A stretch of DNA of 64,000 bases from an uncultured Bacteroidales bacterium. GTDB lineage: Bacteria > Bacteroidota > Bacteroidia > Bacteroidales > Bacteroidaceae. The notes beneath the pieces were generated by a model, which was not told where the DNA came from, made no database searches, and saw nothing but the letters and a program-made list of their open reading frames with translations. Shown here in pieces: positions 56,557 to 64,000 of the stretch (position 1 is the first letter of the stretch; every line of letters begins with the position of its first letter). The DNA lies in the NCBI GenBank assembly GCA_902798685.1, contig CADBXO010000013.1:1-64000 (forward strand), in the 5' to 3' direction. Position numbers and translations under genes: made by a program.

Positions 56557-57558
56557 ATGGCAATTCCACAGGGAAAACTGGCAATTATGGGTGGCGGCAG
56601 CTGGGCTACAGCTATAGCCAAGATCCTGCTCTCCACCGAGGATTCCATAAACTGGTACATCCGTCGTGATGACCGCATTGAGGATTTCAAGCGTCTGGGA
56701 CACAATCCCGCATACCTTACGGGTGTGCAGTTTGACGTGAACCGCATAAACTTCTCGTCCGATATAAACAAGATCGTCGAGGAGTCCGAAGTGCTGGTGT
56801 TCGTAACTCCGTCACCGTACTTCAAGAGCCACATGAAGAAGCTCAAGGTAAAGCTCCGTGACAAGTTCGTGGTATCGGCCATCAAGGGTATCGTACCCGA
56901 TGACAACCTGCTCATGTCGGACTATTTCCACCGTTACTACGGCGTTCCCATGGAGAACATCGCGGTAGTGGCCGGTCCCTGTCATGCCGAGGAGGTTGCA
57001 CTGGAGCGTCTCTCATATCTGACAGTAGGCTGCCAGGAGCTTGAGAATGCACAGGACATAGCCCGCAAGCTTACCAACTCATACGTAAAGACATCGGTCT
57101 CAGAGGATGTGGCAGGCATCGAGTTCAGCTCAGTTCTCAAGAACGTATACGCTATAGCCGCAGGTATCTGCAGCGGACTCAAGTACGGTGACAACTTCCA
57201 GGCCGTGCTTATGTCAAACGCCATCCAGGAGATGAACAATTTTCTGGCAACTGCACGCCCCATGCCAAACCGTGCTGTAAATGATTCAGTATACCTGGGT
57301 GACCTTCTGGTAACCGGTTATTCAAACTTCAGCCGTAACCGTGTGTTCGGTACCATGGTGGGTAAGGGCTACTCGGTAAAGGCCGCACAGCTTGAGATGG
57401 AGATGATTGCCGAGGGTTACTACGGCACCAAGTGCATGAAGGAGATAAATGAGCATTACAGGGTTAACATGCCTATCCTGGATGCCATGTACAACATACT
57501 GTACGAACATATTTCACCGGTAATAGAGATCAAGCTCCTTACCGACTCATTCAAATAA
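56557..57558 (+). CDS. gpsA: Glycerol-3-phosphate dehydrogenase [NAD(P)+]
   Basis: Reduces dihydroxyacetone phosphate to sn-glycerol-3-phosphate for phospholipid synthesis. The 333-aa protein starts with the dinucleotide-binding loop [17 protein letters not shown], then [47 protein letters not shown] (the GP..A.E signature, with an unusual Cys-His after GP) and the catalytic Lys in [25 protein letters not shown]. Some positions deviate from E. coli GpsA, as usual for Bacteroidetes. Confidence 0.93.
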   Translation: MAIPQGKLAIMGGGSWATAIAKILLSTEDSINWYIRRDDRIEDFKRLGHNPAYLTGVQFDVNRINFSSDINKIVEESEVLVFVTPSPYFKSHMKKLKVKLRDKFVVSAIKGIVPDDNLLMSDYFHRYYGVPMENIAVVAGPCHAEEVALERLSYLTVGCQELENAQDIARKLTNSYVKTSVSEDVAGIEFSSVLKNVYAIAAGICSGLKYGDNFQAVLMSNAIQEMNNFLATARPMPNRAVNDSVYLGDLLVTGYSNFSRNRVFGTMVGKGYSVKAAQLEMEMIAEGYYGTKCMKEINEHYRVNMPILDAMYNILYEHISPVIEIKLLTDSFK

Positions 57559-57566
57559 TCAGGATT

Positions 57567-58910
57567 ATGATTAAGGTTGACATTTCACAGGTTCAGAATT
57601 TCGTTTCGGCCAATGATGTAAAGTCACTTGAGCCGGAGGTGAAGGAGGCTATTCTCAAGCTTGAGAAGGGCACCGGCGCAGGTAATGATTTCATCGGCTG
57701 GATGGATCTTGCATCAAAGACACCCGCCAGTCTTCTGGATGAGATTGAGGATACCGCGCGTGTGCTGCGTGAGAACTGTGAAGTGGTGATTGTAGCCGGC
57801 ATAGGCGGCAGTTACCTTGGCTCACGTGCCGTGATAGAGGCACTGGGCAACAGCCTCTCACAGCTTATCCAGGACAAAAAGAACCCGCAGATATTGTTTG
57901 CAGGTCACAATATCAGTGAGGACTACCTCTTTGAGCTCACTGAGTATCTCAAGACAAAGAAGTTCGGAATAATCAACATATCCAAGTCCGGTACAACTAC
58001 CGAGACCGCCCTGGCATTCCGTCTGCTCAAGAAGCAGTGTGAGGATCAGCGCGGTAAGGATACGGCCCGCAAGGTCATTGTAGCCATTACAGATGCCAAG
58101 CGCGGTGCCGCACGCGTATGTGCCGACAAGGAGGGTTACCGCAGTTTCATCATCCCCGACAATGTGGGCGGCCGATTCTCGGTACTCACTCCGGTAGGTC
58201 TTCTGCCCATTGCGATTGCCGGATTCGATATCCGTCAGCTGGTAAAGGGTGCGGCCGATATGGAGGCGCTGACAACCTCATCGGCCAAGATAGAGGATAA
58301 TCCCGCAGCCACATATGCAGCAGTCCGCAACGCCCTGTACCGCAGCGGCAAGAAGATAGAGATCCTGGTCAACTTCCAGCCCAAGCTCCATTACCTGAGT
58401 GAGTGGTGGAAACAGCTTTACGGAGAGTCCGAGGGCAAGGAGAACAAGGGCATATTCCCGGCATCGGTTGATTTCTCAACTGACCTGCACTCCATGGGAC
58501 AGTGGATCCAGGAGGGCGAGCGCACCATATTCGAGACGGTGATATCGGTCGATAAGGTACAGCACTCAGTTCTGGTACCCAGGGATGAGGAGAACCTGGA
58601 CGGTCTGAACTTCCTGGCCGGAAAGCACGTGGACGAGGTCAACAAGATGGCAGAACTGGGTACCCAGCTGGCACATGTTGACGGCGGTGTTCCCAATATC
58701 CGCATAACCGTTCCCGAGCTCAGCGAGTACTGGATAGGTCAGCTCATCTATATGTTCGAGAAGGGTTGCGGCATAAGCGGTTATGTGCTTGGCGTCAATC
58801 CGTTCAACCAGCCGGGCGTTGAGGCCTACAAGAAGAACATGTTCGCTCTTCTGGGCAAACCCGGATATGAGGAGGATTCAAAGAAGATTCTTTCAAGATT
58901 AAAGAAGTAA
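57567..58910 (+). CDS. pgi: Glucose-6-phosphate isomerase
   Basis: Interconverts glucose-6-P and fructose-6-P. The 447-aa protein is of the shorter bacterial type (about 450 aa, as in Bacillus): [38 protein letters not shown] (phosphate loop), [20 protein letters not shown] (PGI signature 1), [33 protein letters not shown] with the catalytic Glu, and [22 protein letters not shown] (signature 2 with the active-site Lys). Located 8 nt after gpsA. It could take in the glucose-6-P that follows cellobiose breakdown, though it is far from those genes. Confidence 0.96.
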   Translation: MIKVDISQVQNFVSANDVKSLEPEVKEAILKLEKGTGAGNDFIGWMDLASKTPASLLDEIEDTARVLRENCEVVIVAGIGGSYLGSRAVIEALGNSLSQLIQDKKNPQILFAGHNISEDYLFELTEYLKTKKFGIINISKSGTTTETALAFRLLKKQCEDQRGKDTARKVIVAITDAKRGAARVCADKEGYRSFIIPDNVGGRFSVLTPVGLLPIAIAGFDIRQLVKGAADMEALTTSSAKIEDNPAATYAAVRNALYRSGKKIEILVNFQPKLHYLSEWWKQLYGESEGKENKGIFPASVDFSTDLHSMGQWIQEGERTIFETVISVDKVQHSVLVPRDEENLDGLNFLAGKHVDEVNKMAELGTQLAHVDGGVPNIRITVPELSEYWIGQLIYMFEKGCGISGYVLGVNPFNQPGVEAYKKNMFALLGKPGYEEDSKKILSRLKK

Positions 58911-58919
58911 AAAAGCGTA

Positions 58920-59603
58920 ATGGCATTTTCATTCCATAACAAAAGCGCCATCCTGTTTGACATGGATGGCGTTTTGTATGATTCCATGCCCAACCACTCC
59001 AAGGCGTGGAGTCAGGCTATGGAACAGTTCGGTATGCATATGACTCCCCACGATGTCTATCTGAACGAGGGAGCCACCGGTCATGACACGGTTGTCCGCA
59101 TAAGTCTGCGTGACAGGGGTTATGAGGCATCCGAGCAGGAGATCAATGACATTTACGGATATAAGGCAAACCTGTTCCGTTCCATGCCCGAGGCACGTGT
59201 CATGCCTGGTTCGCAGGAGGTGTTCCGCAAGGCCGCCGCTGCCGGACTCAAGATACTGATAGTGACCGGCTCGGGACAGAAGAACCTGATTGAGCGCGTA
59301 CAGAGGGATTATGAGGGTTACATCACCCGTGACCGTATGGTTACCGCCTTTGAGGTAAAGCGCGGCAAACCCTATCCCGATCCCTACCTGAAGGGTCTGC
59401 AGATTGCCGGTGTACCTGCCAGCGAGGCTGTGGTGGTTGAGAATGCGCCGCTTGGAATACGCGCCGCCGTGGCTGCCGGAATAGATACCATAGCAGTCAA
59501 TACCGGCCCGCTCGAGGATGAGATCCTGCTGGCCGAAAAGCCCGTACTGCTGCTTCACTCCATGCAGGAGCTGGCAGACAATCTGGAAAACTTATTTGCT
59601 TGA
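58920..59603 (+). CDS. HAD family hydrolase, beta-phosphoglucomutase/phosphatase-like
   Basis: A 227-aa cytoplasmic HAD subfamily IA protein. Motif I AILFDMDGVLYDSMPNH (Asp14, Asp16), C1-type helical cap, motif II ILIVTGSGQKN, motif III Lys in VKRGKPYPDPYLKGL and motif IV VVVENAPLGIRAAVAAG (the usual Asp pair here is Glu-Asn: VVEN). Such proteins are sugar-phosphate phosphatases or beta-phosphoglucomutases. The Thr/Ser in motif II and Asp+2 in motif I are intact. It starts 9 nt after pgi and overlaps the convergent aroC by 12 nt. Confidence 0.87.
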   Translation: MAFSFHNKSAILFDMDGVLYDSMPNHSKAWSQAMEQFGMHMTPHDVYLNEGATGHDTVVRISLRDRGYEASEQEINDIYGYKANLFRSMPEARVMPGSQEVFRKAAAAGLKILIVTGSGQKNLIERVQRDYEGYITRDRMVTAFEVKRGKPYPDPYLKGLQIAGVPASEAVVVENAPLGIRAAVAAGIDTIAVNTGPLEDEILLAEKPVLLLHSMQELADNLENLFA

Positions 59604-60662
59604 GAGGTATTGGTCGAGAATGACCAGTGCCGTAAGTGATTCCACAACCGGAACCGCACGGGGAACTACGCACGGATCGTGACGTCCCTTGGCTGCGATA
59701 GTTGTCTCGCGTCCGTCACGTGTCACGGTGTTCTGCTCCTGACCGATGGTGGGGGTGGGCTTGAACGCCACGCGGAACCTTATGGGCTGTCCGTTGCTTA
59801 TGCCGCCCTGGATACCGCCGCTGTGGTTGGTTGCGGTTGTAATGTTGCCGCCCTCCATGCGGAAAGCGTCGTTATGCTCTGAACCGCGCTGTGAAGCTGA
59901 CTGGAATCCGTCACCATACTCGAAACCCTTGCAGGCGTTGATGCCCAGCATAGCCTTGGCCAGTGAAGCCTCCAGCTTGTCGAATACGGGATTGCCTATG
60001 CCTGCAGGCAGACCCTCAACAATGCATGTTACACAGCCGCCGGTTGAATCCTGCTCCTTGCGCAGATCCTTGATATAATCCTCCATCTTGGAAGCCAGCT
60101 GCTCATCGGGGCATCTTACGGCATTTGTCTCAACATTGACGCCTGCATACTCCATATCCTTGGCGGGATCAGTGGAGTAGGGACCTATCTGTGATGTGAA
60201 TGCCTTGATCTTGAGACCGGGCAGAATCTTGCCGAATGCCAGCGTTGCCAGTGCACCTGCCACGCAGATGGGAGCGGTCACACGGGCCGATGAACGTCCG
60301 CCGCCGCGCCAGTCACGTATGCCGTAACGCTGTTCCCATGCATAATCGGCATGAGAGGGGCGGAACAGCTCCTTGAGTTCATCGTAGTCCGATGAGTGAT
60401 GGTCCGTGTTCCTTATGATAAATGCTATGGGCGCTCCTGTGCTGACTCCGTCAAGAAGTCCTGACAGGAACTCAACCTCATCCTGCTCCTGACGGCCGGT
60501 GGTCACGGTGCTCTGTCCGGGACGGCGGCGCTGCATGCACTCGCGTACATATTCTGTATCAACGGTTATTCCTGAGGGGAATCCGTCAAGCACACCACCA
60601 ATGGCGGGGCCGTGGCTCTCGCCGAATGTGGTCAGGGTAAGGTTTTGGCCCAGAGTATTCAT
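59592..60662 (-). CDS. aroC: Chorismate synthase
   Basis: Last step of the shikimate pathway, needing reduced FMN. The 356-aa protein shows TFGESHGPAIGGVLDGFPSGI (signature 1), RRRPGQSTVTTGRQEQDEVEFLSG, SHADYAWEQRYGIRDWRGGGRSSARVTA (signature 2 region) and the C-terminal NHSGGIQGGISNGQPIRFRVAFKPTPTI (signature 3) with RHDPCVVPRAVPVVE. Length is standard. It lies 5 nt after the SlyD-like gene on the minus strand and overlaps the HAD gene by 12 nt at its 3' end. Confidence 0.96.
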   Translation of the reverse strand: MNTLGQNLTLTTFGESHGPAIGGVLDGFPSGITVDTEYVRECMQRRRPGQSTVTTGRQEQDEVEFLSGLLDGVSTGAPIAFIIRNTDHHSSDYDELKELFRPSHADYAWEQRYGIRDWRGGGRSSARVTAPICVAGALATLAFGKILPGLKIKAFTSQIGPYSTDPAKDMEYAGVNVETNAVRCPDEQLASKMEDYIKDLRKEQDSTGGCVTCIVEGLPAGIGNPVFDKLEASLAKAMLGINACKGFEYGDGFQSASQRGSEHNDAFRMEGGNITTATNHSGGIQGGISNGQPIRFRVAFKPTPTIGQEQNTVTRDGRETTIAAKGRHDPCVVPRAVPVVESLTALVILDQYLSSK

Positions 60663-60667
60663 ATCAT

Positions 60668-61225
60668 TTACTTTTTGCAGTCACCGTCGCAGTTGCAGTC
60701 ACCACCGCAGTCACCGCCTTTGCAGTCACCGCCGCAACCCTTGCACTTGGGGTGCAGGATAGCGTCGATCTCCTCCTGTGTGGCGGGACGTGACTCAAGG
60801 ATGACACCCTTGAAGGTGAGGTTCTCACCGGCCAGGGGGTGGTTCAGGTCAACTGTGACCTTATCGTCTGTGATATTTGTTACTGTAGCGTTGAATGTCT
60901 GCTGACCGTCGCTCAGGGGGATGATGGCACCAATCTGTACGTGCTCGCTGTCAAACACACCGTCGCGAAGGAATATGCCTTTGTCCAGGTCAAGTACGTT
61001 CTCCTTGCTGTACTCGCCGTATGCCTTGTCCGAAGGGATTTCGAACTCGAATGAGTCACCTACGTTGAGAGAACCTACGTTGCTCTCAAAAAGATCCAGG
61101 GCGTAACCTATCCCGGTAATGAACTTGAAGGGTCTCTCACGGGTAGCGCTTTCGTACTTGTACAACTGACCGTCTGCGTCTTTCAGCATCAGATCATAAG
61201 TCAGACTGATATATTTCTTCTCCAT
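60668..61225 (-). CDS. slyD: SlyD-like FKBP peptidyl-prolyl isomerase with metal-binding tail
   Basis: A 185-aa cytoplasmic prolyl isomerase/chaperone. It has the split FKBP domain interrupted by an IF (insert-in-flap) domain as in SlyD: ISLTYDLMLKDADGQLY, ITGIGYALDLFESNVGSLNVGDSFEFEIPSDKAYGEYSKENV, then VTVDLNHPLAGENLTFKGVIL. The last ~27 residues are a Cys/Gly/Asp-rich tail made of GGDC-type repeats (CKGCGGDCKGGDCGGDC, seven or more Cys), probably for Ni/Zn binding; E. coli SlyD has a His/Cys tail instead. It precedes aroC by 5 nt. Confidence 0.9.
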   Translation of the reverse strand: MEKKYISLTYDLMLKDADGQLYKYESATRERPFKFITGIGYALDLFESNVGSLNVGDSFEFEIPSDKAYGEYSKENVLDLDKGIFLRDGVFDSEHVQIGAIIPLSDGQQTFNATVTNITDDKVTVDLNHPLAGENLTFKGVILESRPATQEEIDAILHPKCKGCGGDCKGGDCGGDCNCDGDCKK

Positions 61226-61255
61226 TTCTAAAAATTTGCTGCAAAGGTAGTAAAA

Positions 61256-64000
61256 TTACTTCAGATTCTTGAGAGGTACGGCCGAGCAGGCGTTGGGCGG
61301 GTCGTTGCGGGTTATCAGCGAGATGGTGGGTGCCAGGACACTGATGGAGATGGGCTCGTGGTTGATTTCTGCCCTGATACCGTTGCCGTAAAGAATCATG
61401 GGGACGGGTTTGGCTATCGGCTTGCGGTAGATGACCGTGCCTGCCTTCTCGTCTGAAATGCCCCAACCGGGAATGGCATCGATTATTATGTCACCTGACC
61501 ATGATGCATTCAGGCCGTTGCGTTTGCGTACAGCCTCCATGTCAGGTACGGTCGACATAAGGTCACGCATAATGAGAATGCTCTTGATTCCTGTCACCTG
61601 TACCAGAAGGTCTACGCTGCTCTGAAGCACCTCGTGCAGGGCAAGTCCCTTATCCTCAATAAGGTCGTGGTTCAGATAGATATGGTTGTGGTAGAAGGTC
61701 TTGACCCATGTTCCGCTGCCGTATTTGGCCGACAGGTAGAGGCTGAGCAGTGCGGTGGCACGCTCCATGCTCACCTGACCGGTGGGTATGCGGGTGCCGC
61801 CAAGTTCGGGAGCGGCGTTCTCCAGATATCCGGTAGATGTCAGGAAGAAGAGTACATTGTCAAGTCCTATCTTGCTTGTGATTGTGCTGATGAGCTGCTC
61901 CAGTGTCTGGTCAAGACGGACGTAGATATCCTGCTGTTCCAGCGACCATACGGTGTTGGGCGTATGGCGGAAGTTACCGGCATAGTATGTCAGGGTAAGC
62001 AGGTCAGGGGTGTCGTCATCTCCAAGCTCCATACCCTCGACTGCTGCAAGAGCCATCTCGGTGACCTTGTCATTCGCAAAGGGGGTGGTGAGATAGTCCC
62101 ATATCTCACCCTTTCGGAGCAGATAGAAAAAAGGGCGGAAACGCTCGTGATCTGAGAGGGGTATGTATGAACTCGTGGGAAGTGCAGGCCTCCAGTCCTT
62201 GAGGAACCAGGTGCTGTCATTGCGTGACTCGGCCCATTTGGGCAGGGTGCCGTAGTAGTCCGATGAGCTCCATCGGCCGTCATCGGTATTCATCCACATA
62301 ACTACGTCGGGATCATGTCCGCCGGCCAGGATTGCGGCATCCCTCTCGATGGCGATTGAGCAGATCTTGGAGCGGCTGCCCGAACCCAGCTTCATCTCAT
62401 CGGCCAGGTTGGTGGCCAGGAGCTTGCGGGGCGATGACATCTCGATGGTGTTGATGCCCTTATGGTTGCTGTCATCGACCGGAGGGGCGGGCATGAGTGT
62501 CTTGGGGTTCATCCAGCGGTTTGCCACGATTCCGTGCTGGAAGGGCGATGCGCCGGTATGAATGGATGCCACGGCCGATGCACGGTCCATGTCGTCATAG
62601 TCAAATGTTGCGTTGGTGCGGTTGTAACCATCGGTCCAGAGGCGTTTGAGACCGCCTGTACCCATGATGGGAAGCAGTTTTTCAAGACTCTCCTCATCAA
62701 GCTGGTCAACTACGATTCCCACCACCAGCTTGGGGCTCTTCTCCGGTTTGGCCTGGAGAGTAACCGACATTGAAAGGGCGGCCAGCAGGACAAAGGTGAA
62801 ACGTCCGCCGAATGTTGCGGGCGCGGGTTCTTTGCGAAGTCTTGCAGTCAGCTGGAAGACCGATGTGCTCAATCCCCTGAAAGCGAAGGTTCCGATCATA
62901 ATCATCACTGCCGGTTCAATCACCTGCGGGATGGCGGGTGAGAAGAGCAGGAAGGCGGTGCATACCACTGCTTCACTGATAATGAATATTGAGATCTTTT
63001 TCTGACAGCACTTCTTAATGAAGAAGGGTATCAGGAAAAGCGGCAGGGGATTCAGGCAGATAACCAGCCAGTTGGAATCAAGGGTGGGGTGCTCGGAGAA
63101 GAAATACATCAGTGCGATGATGATTCCTCCAAGTCCCTGTATGCCGAACAGGATAGTGTCTACCAGCCAGAATGTGCGGTTCTTGTACCAGCCAATTAGC
63201 GTGATGAAGAGAATCAGCATGAAGAGTATCCACATGACCTGGATGGGAGTCAGGACGGGTTTGCCGAAATCAACGCCGTGGTCGGGGTTGACAAGGCGGA
63301 CGGCCGGGAGAACCAGAGGTCTTTGGATACCTGCGGTATCGGTTATGACTGCGGTCTCAGCCAGATTCTTGAGGTAGAGAGGTGCAAATGCCTCCTGGCG
63401 GTAGCCGGTAGGAAGATCTCCGTCTGCACCGATTATCAGATCTACGGCAAACTCACTCCAGGGACGTACCTGCGTGTGGGCTGTGAGAATGTCGCGGAAG
63501 GTCTGTGTGGTATCGGAACTGAAATAGGCAACGCTTCCGTTGATGCTCTGCTCGATCTTGTCAAGCGCCATGGTGGCGCAGTTGTTGAAGAGGAAATTGT
63601 AACGGTAAACGCGGTTCTCGACGCGGCTGTTATCAATGAGCAGCTCATAGAGTCTGCGGGATTCGTCAGAGGTCAGGTTGAGCGGCTGGGCGAACACCTC
63701 TGATCCGCGTTCGCTGTATTCGCGAAGGAATGAACGAAGACGTGTGTAACCCAGTATGTAATCTGTCTTGCCCAGGGTGAAACGCCATACGAAATGGGGG
63801 GTGTTGAAGTCGAACAGGCCGTAGTTGAAGACAACGTCGTTGCCGCTTCCGGTATCCTCGATCCAGATGGCGGTATGGCCGTAAAGCTCATAGATGGCTT
63901 TGCCGGGCTCACAGGTAAGAAGGTATGCGTTTATGCTGTCATTCTGTGCCTTGGCTCCCGGAACAAGGAACATGAAGGCGGCCAGAATGGAGAGTAGTTT
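61256..64000 (-). CDS. DUF4105 (Lnb-like) / alkaline-phosphatase-superfamily fusion (5' end beyond the window)
   Basis: The frame stays open to the window edge; the codons before the ATG at 63973 read KLLSILAAF and continue into the signal peptide MFLVPGAKAQ, so the true start is off the end. Numbering from that ATG, residues 10-235 are a periplasmic DUF4105 domain with YELYGHTAIWIED (His33) and FLFNNCATMALDK (Cys132), the family linked in recent work, from memory, to lipoprotein N-acylation (Lnb). Residues about 245-375 hold several membrane segments. An internal signal-peptide-like stretch (FTFVLLAALSMSVTLQAKP, 392-410) leads into a phosphatase-like domain (KLVVGIVVDQL onwards) whose usual catalytic and metal residues are not evident (TSTGY at 712-716 where TADHG is usual). 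Confidence 0.8.
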   Translation of the reverse strand, partial: KLLSILAAFMFLVPGAKAQNDSINAYLLTCEPGKAIYELYGHTAIWIEDTGSGNDVVFNYGLFDFNTPHFVWRFTLGKTDYILGYTRLRSFLREYSERGSEVFAQPLNLTSDESRRLYELLIDNSRVENRVYRYNFLFNNCATMALDKIEQSINGSVAYFSSDTTQTFRDILTAHTQVRPWSEFAVDLIIGADGDLPTGYRQEAFAPLYLKNLAETAVITDTAGIQRPLVLPAVRLVNPDHGVDFGKPVLTPIQVMWILFMLILFITLIGWYKNRTFWLVDTILFGIQGLGGIIIALMYFFSEHPTLDSNWLVICLNPLPLFLIPFFIKKCCQKKISIFIISEAVVCTAFLLFSPAIPQVIEPAVMIMIGTFAFRGLSTSVFQLTARLRKEPAPATFGGRFTFVLLAALSMSVTLQAKPEKSPKLVVGIVVDQLDEESLEKLLPIMGTGGLKRLWTDGYNRTNATFDYDDMDRASAVASIHTGASPFQHGIVANRWMNPKTLMPAPPVDDSNHKGINTIEMSSPRKLLATNLADEMKLGSGSRSKICSIAIERDAAILAGGHDPDVVMWMNTDDGRWSSSDYYGTLPKWAESRNDSTWFLKDWRPALPTSSYIPLSDHERFRPFFYLLRKGEIWDYLTTPFANDKVTEMALAAVEGMELGDDDTPDLLTLTYYAGNFRHTPNTVWSLEQQDIYVRLDQTLEQLISTITSKIGLDNVLFFLTSTGYLENAAPELGGTRIPTGQVSMERATALLSLYLSAKYGSGTWVKTFYHNHIYLNHDLIEDKGLALHEVLQSSVDLLVQVTGIKSILIMRDLMSTVPDMEAVRKRNGLNASWSGDIIIDAIPGWGISDEKAGTVIYRKPIAKPVPMILYGNGIRAEINHEPISISVLAPTISLITRNDPPNACSAVPLKNLK

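Overview
The window is about 64 kb of chromosome from an anaerobic member of the Bacteroidales (Bacteroidaceae/Prevotellaceae-like). The evidence is: promoters of the Bacteroidetes type (a -7 box TAnnTTTG close to many start codons), the fused MurF-alanine racemase, a Bacteroidetes-style LptD, many lipoproteins and periplasmic glycoside hydrolases (GH2, GH97), a B12-dependent (class II) ribonucleotide reductase and an acyl-CoA dehydrogenase/EtfAB set. Base composition looks close to even G+C, apart from one clearly AT-rich gene near 10.4-11.5 kb. The genus cannot be fixed from the sequence alone.

Layout. 0-5 kb: the 3' end of groEL, a 119-bp near-palindromic element that contains the groEL stop, then a tight operon purN-deoD-prmC-recX-comF and queA with its own promoter. 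5-10 kb: a small lipoprotein facing a HAD phosphatase, then etfB-etfA-acyl-CoA dehydrogenase and a clear terminator. 10-14 kb: an AT-rich BF3164-like lipoprotein, a MATE exporter and an apparently leaderless M20 deacetylase. 14-21 kb: a candidate small RNA, an ATPase/DUF4435 pair that resembles the two-gene architecture of PARIS and OLD-type defence systems, then trkH, trkA and dxs on the minus strand. 21-30 kb: murF-alr followed without a visible break by a sugar operon (MFS transporter, aldo/keto reductase, GPH symporter, cellobiose phosphorylase). 30-35 kb (minus): folB, nrdJ and dnaA. 35-42.6 kb (minus): a five-gene operon with two copies of a membrane protein/heme-motif lipoprotein pair, ending in a periplasmic N-acetylmuramoyl-L-alanine amidase. 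42.8-49.4 kb: secreted beta-galactosidase, an HD hydrolase, lptD. 49.4-51.3 kb: asnA, ung and a tRNA-Arg(CCG). 51.4-55 kb: an outer-membrane protein, a GH97 glycosidase and a lipoprotein. 55-59.6 kb: lysS, gpsA, pgi and a HAD phosphatase. 59.6-64 kb (minus): aroC, a SlyD-like chaperone and a large DUF4105/alkaline-phosphatase-like fusion cut by the window end.

Most of the window is core metabolism and envelope biology. The parts that look least described are the duplicated membrane-protein/CxxCH-lipoprotein module, the ATPase/DUF4435 pair with the structured RNA in front of it, the DUF4105 to pseudo-phosphatase fusion, and the long inverted-repeat element behind groEL. No CRISPR array, prophage, rRNA operon or intact insertion sequence was seen.
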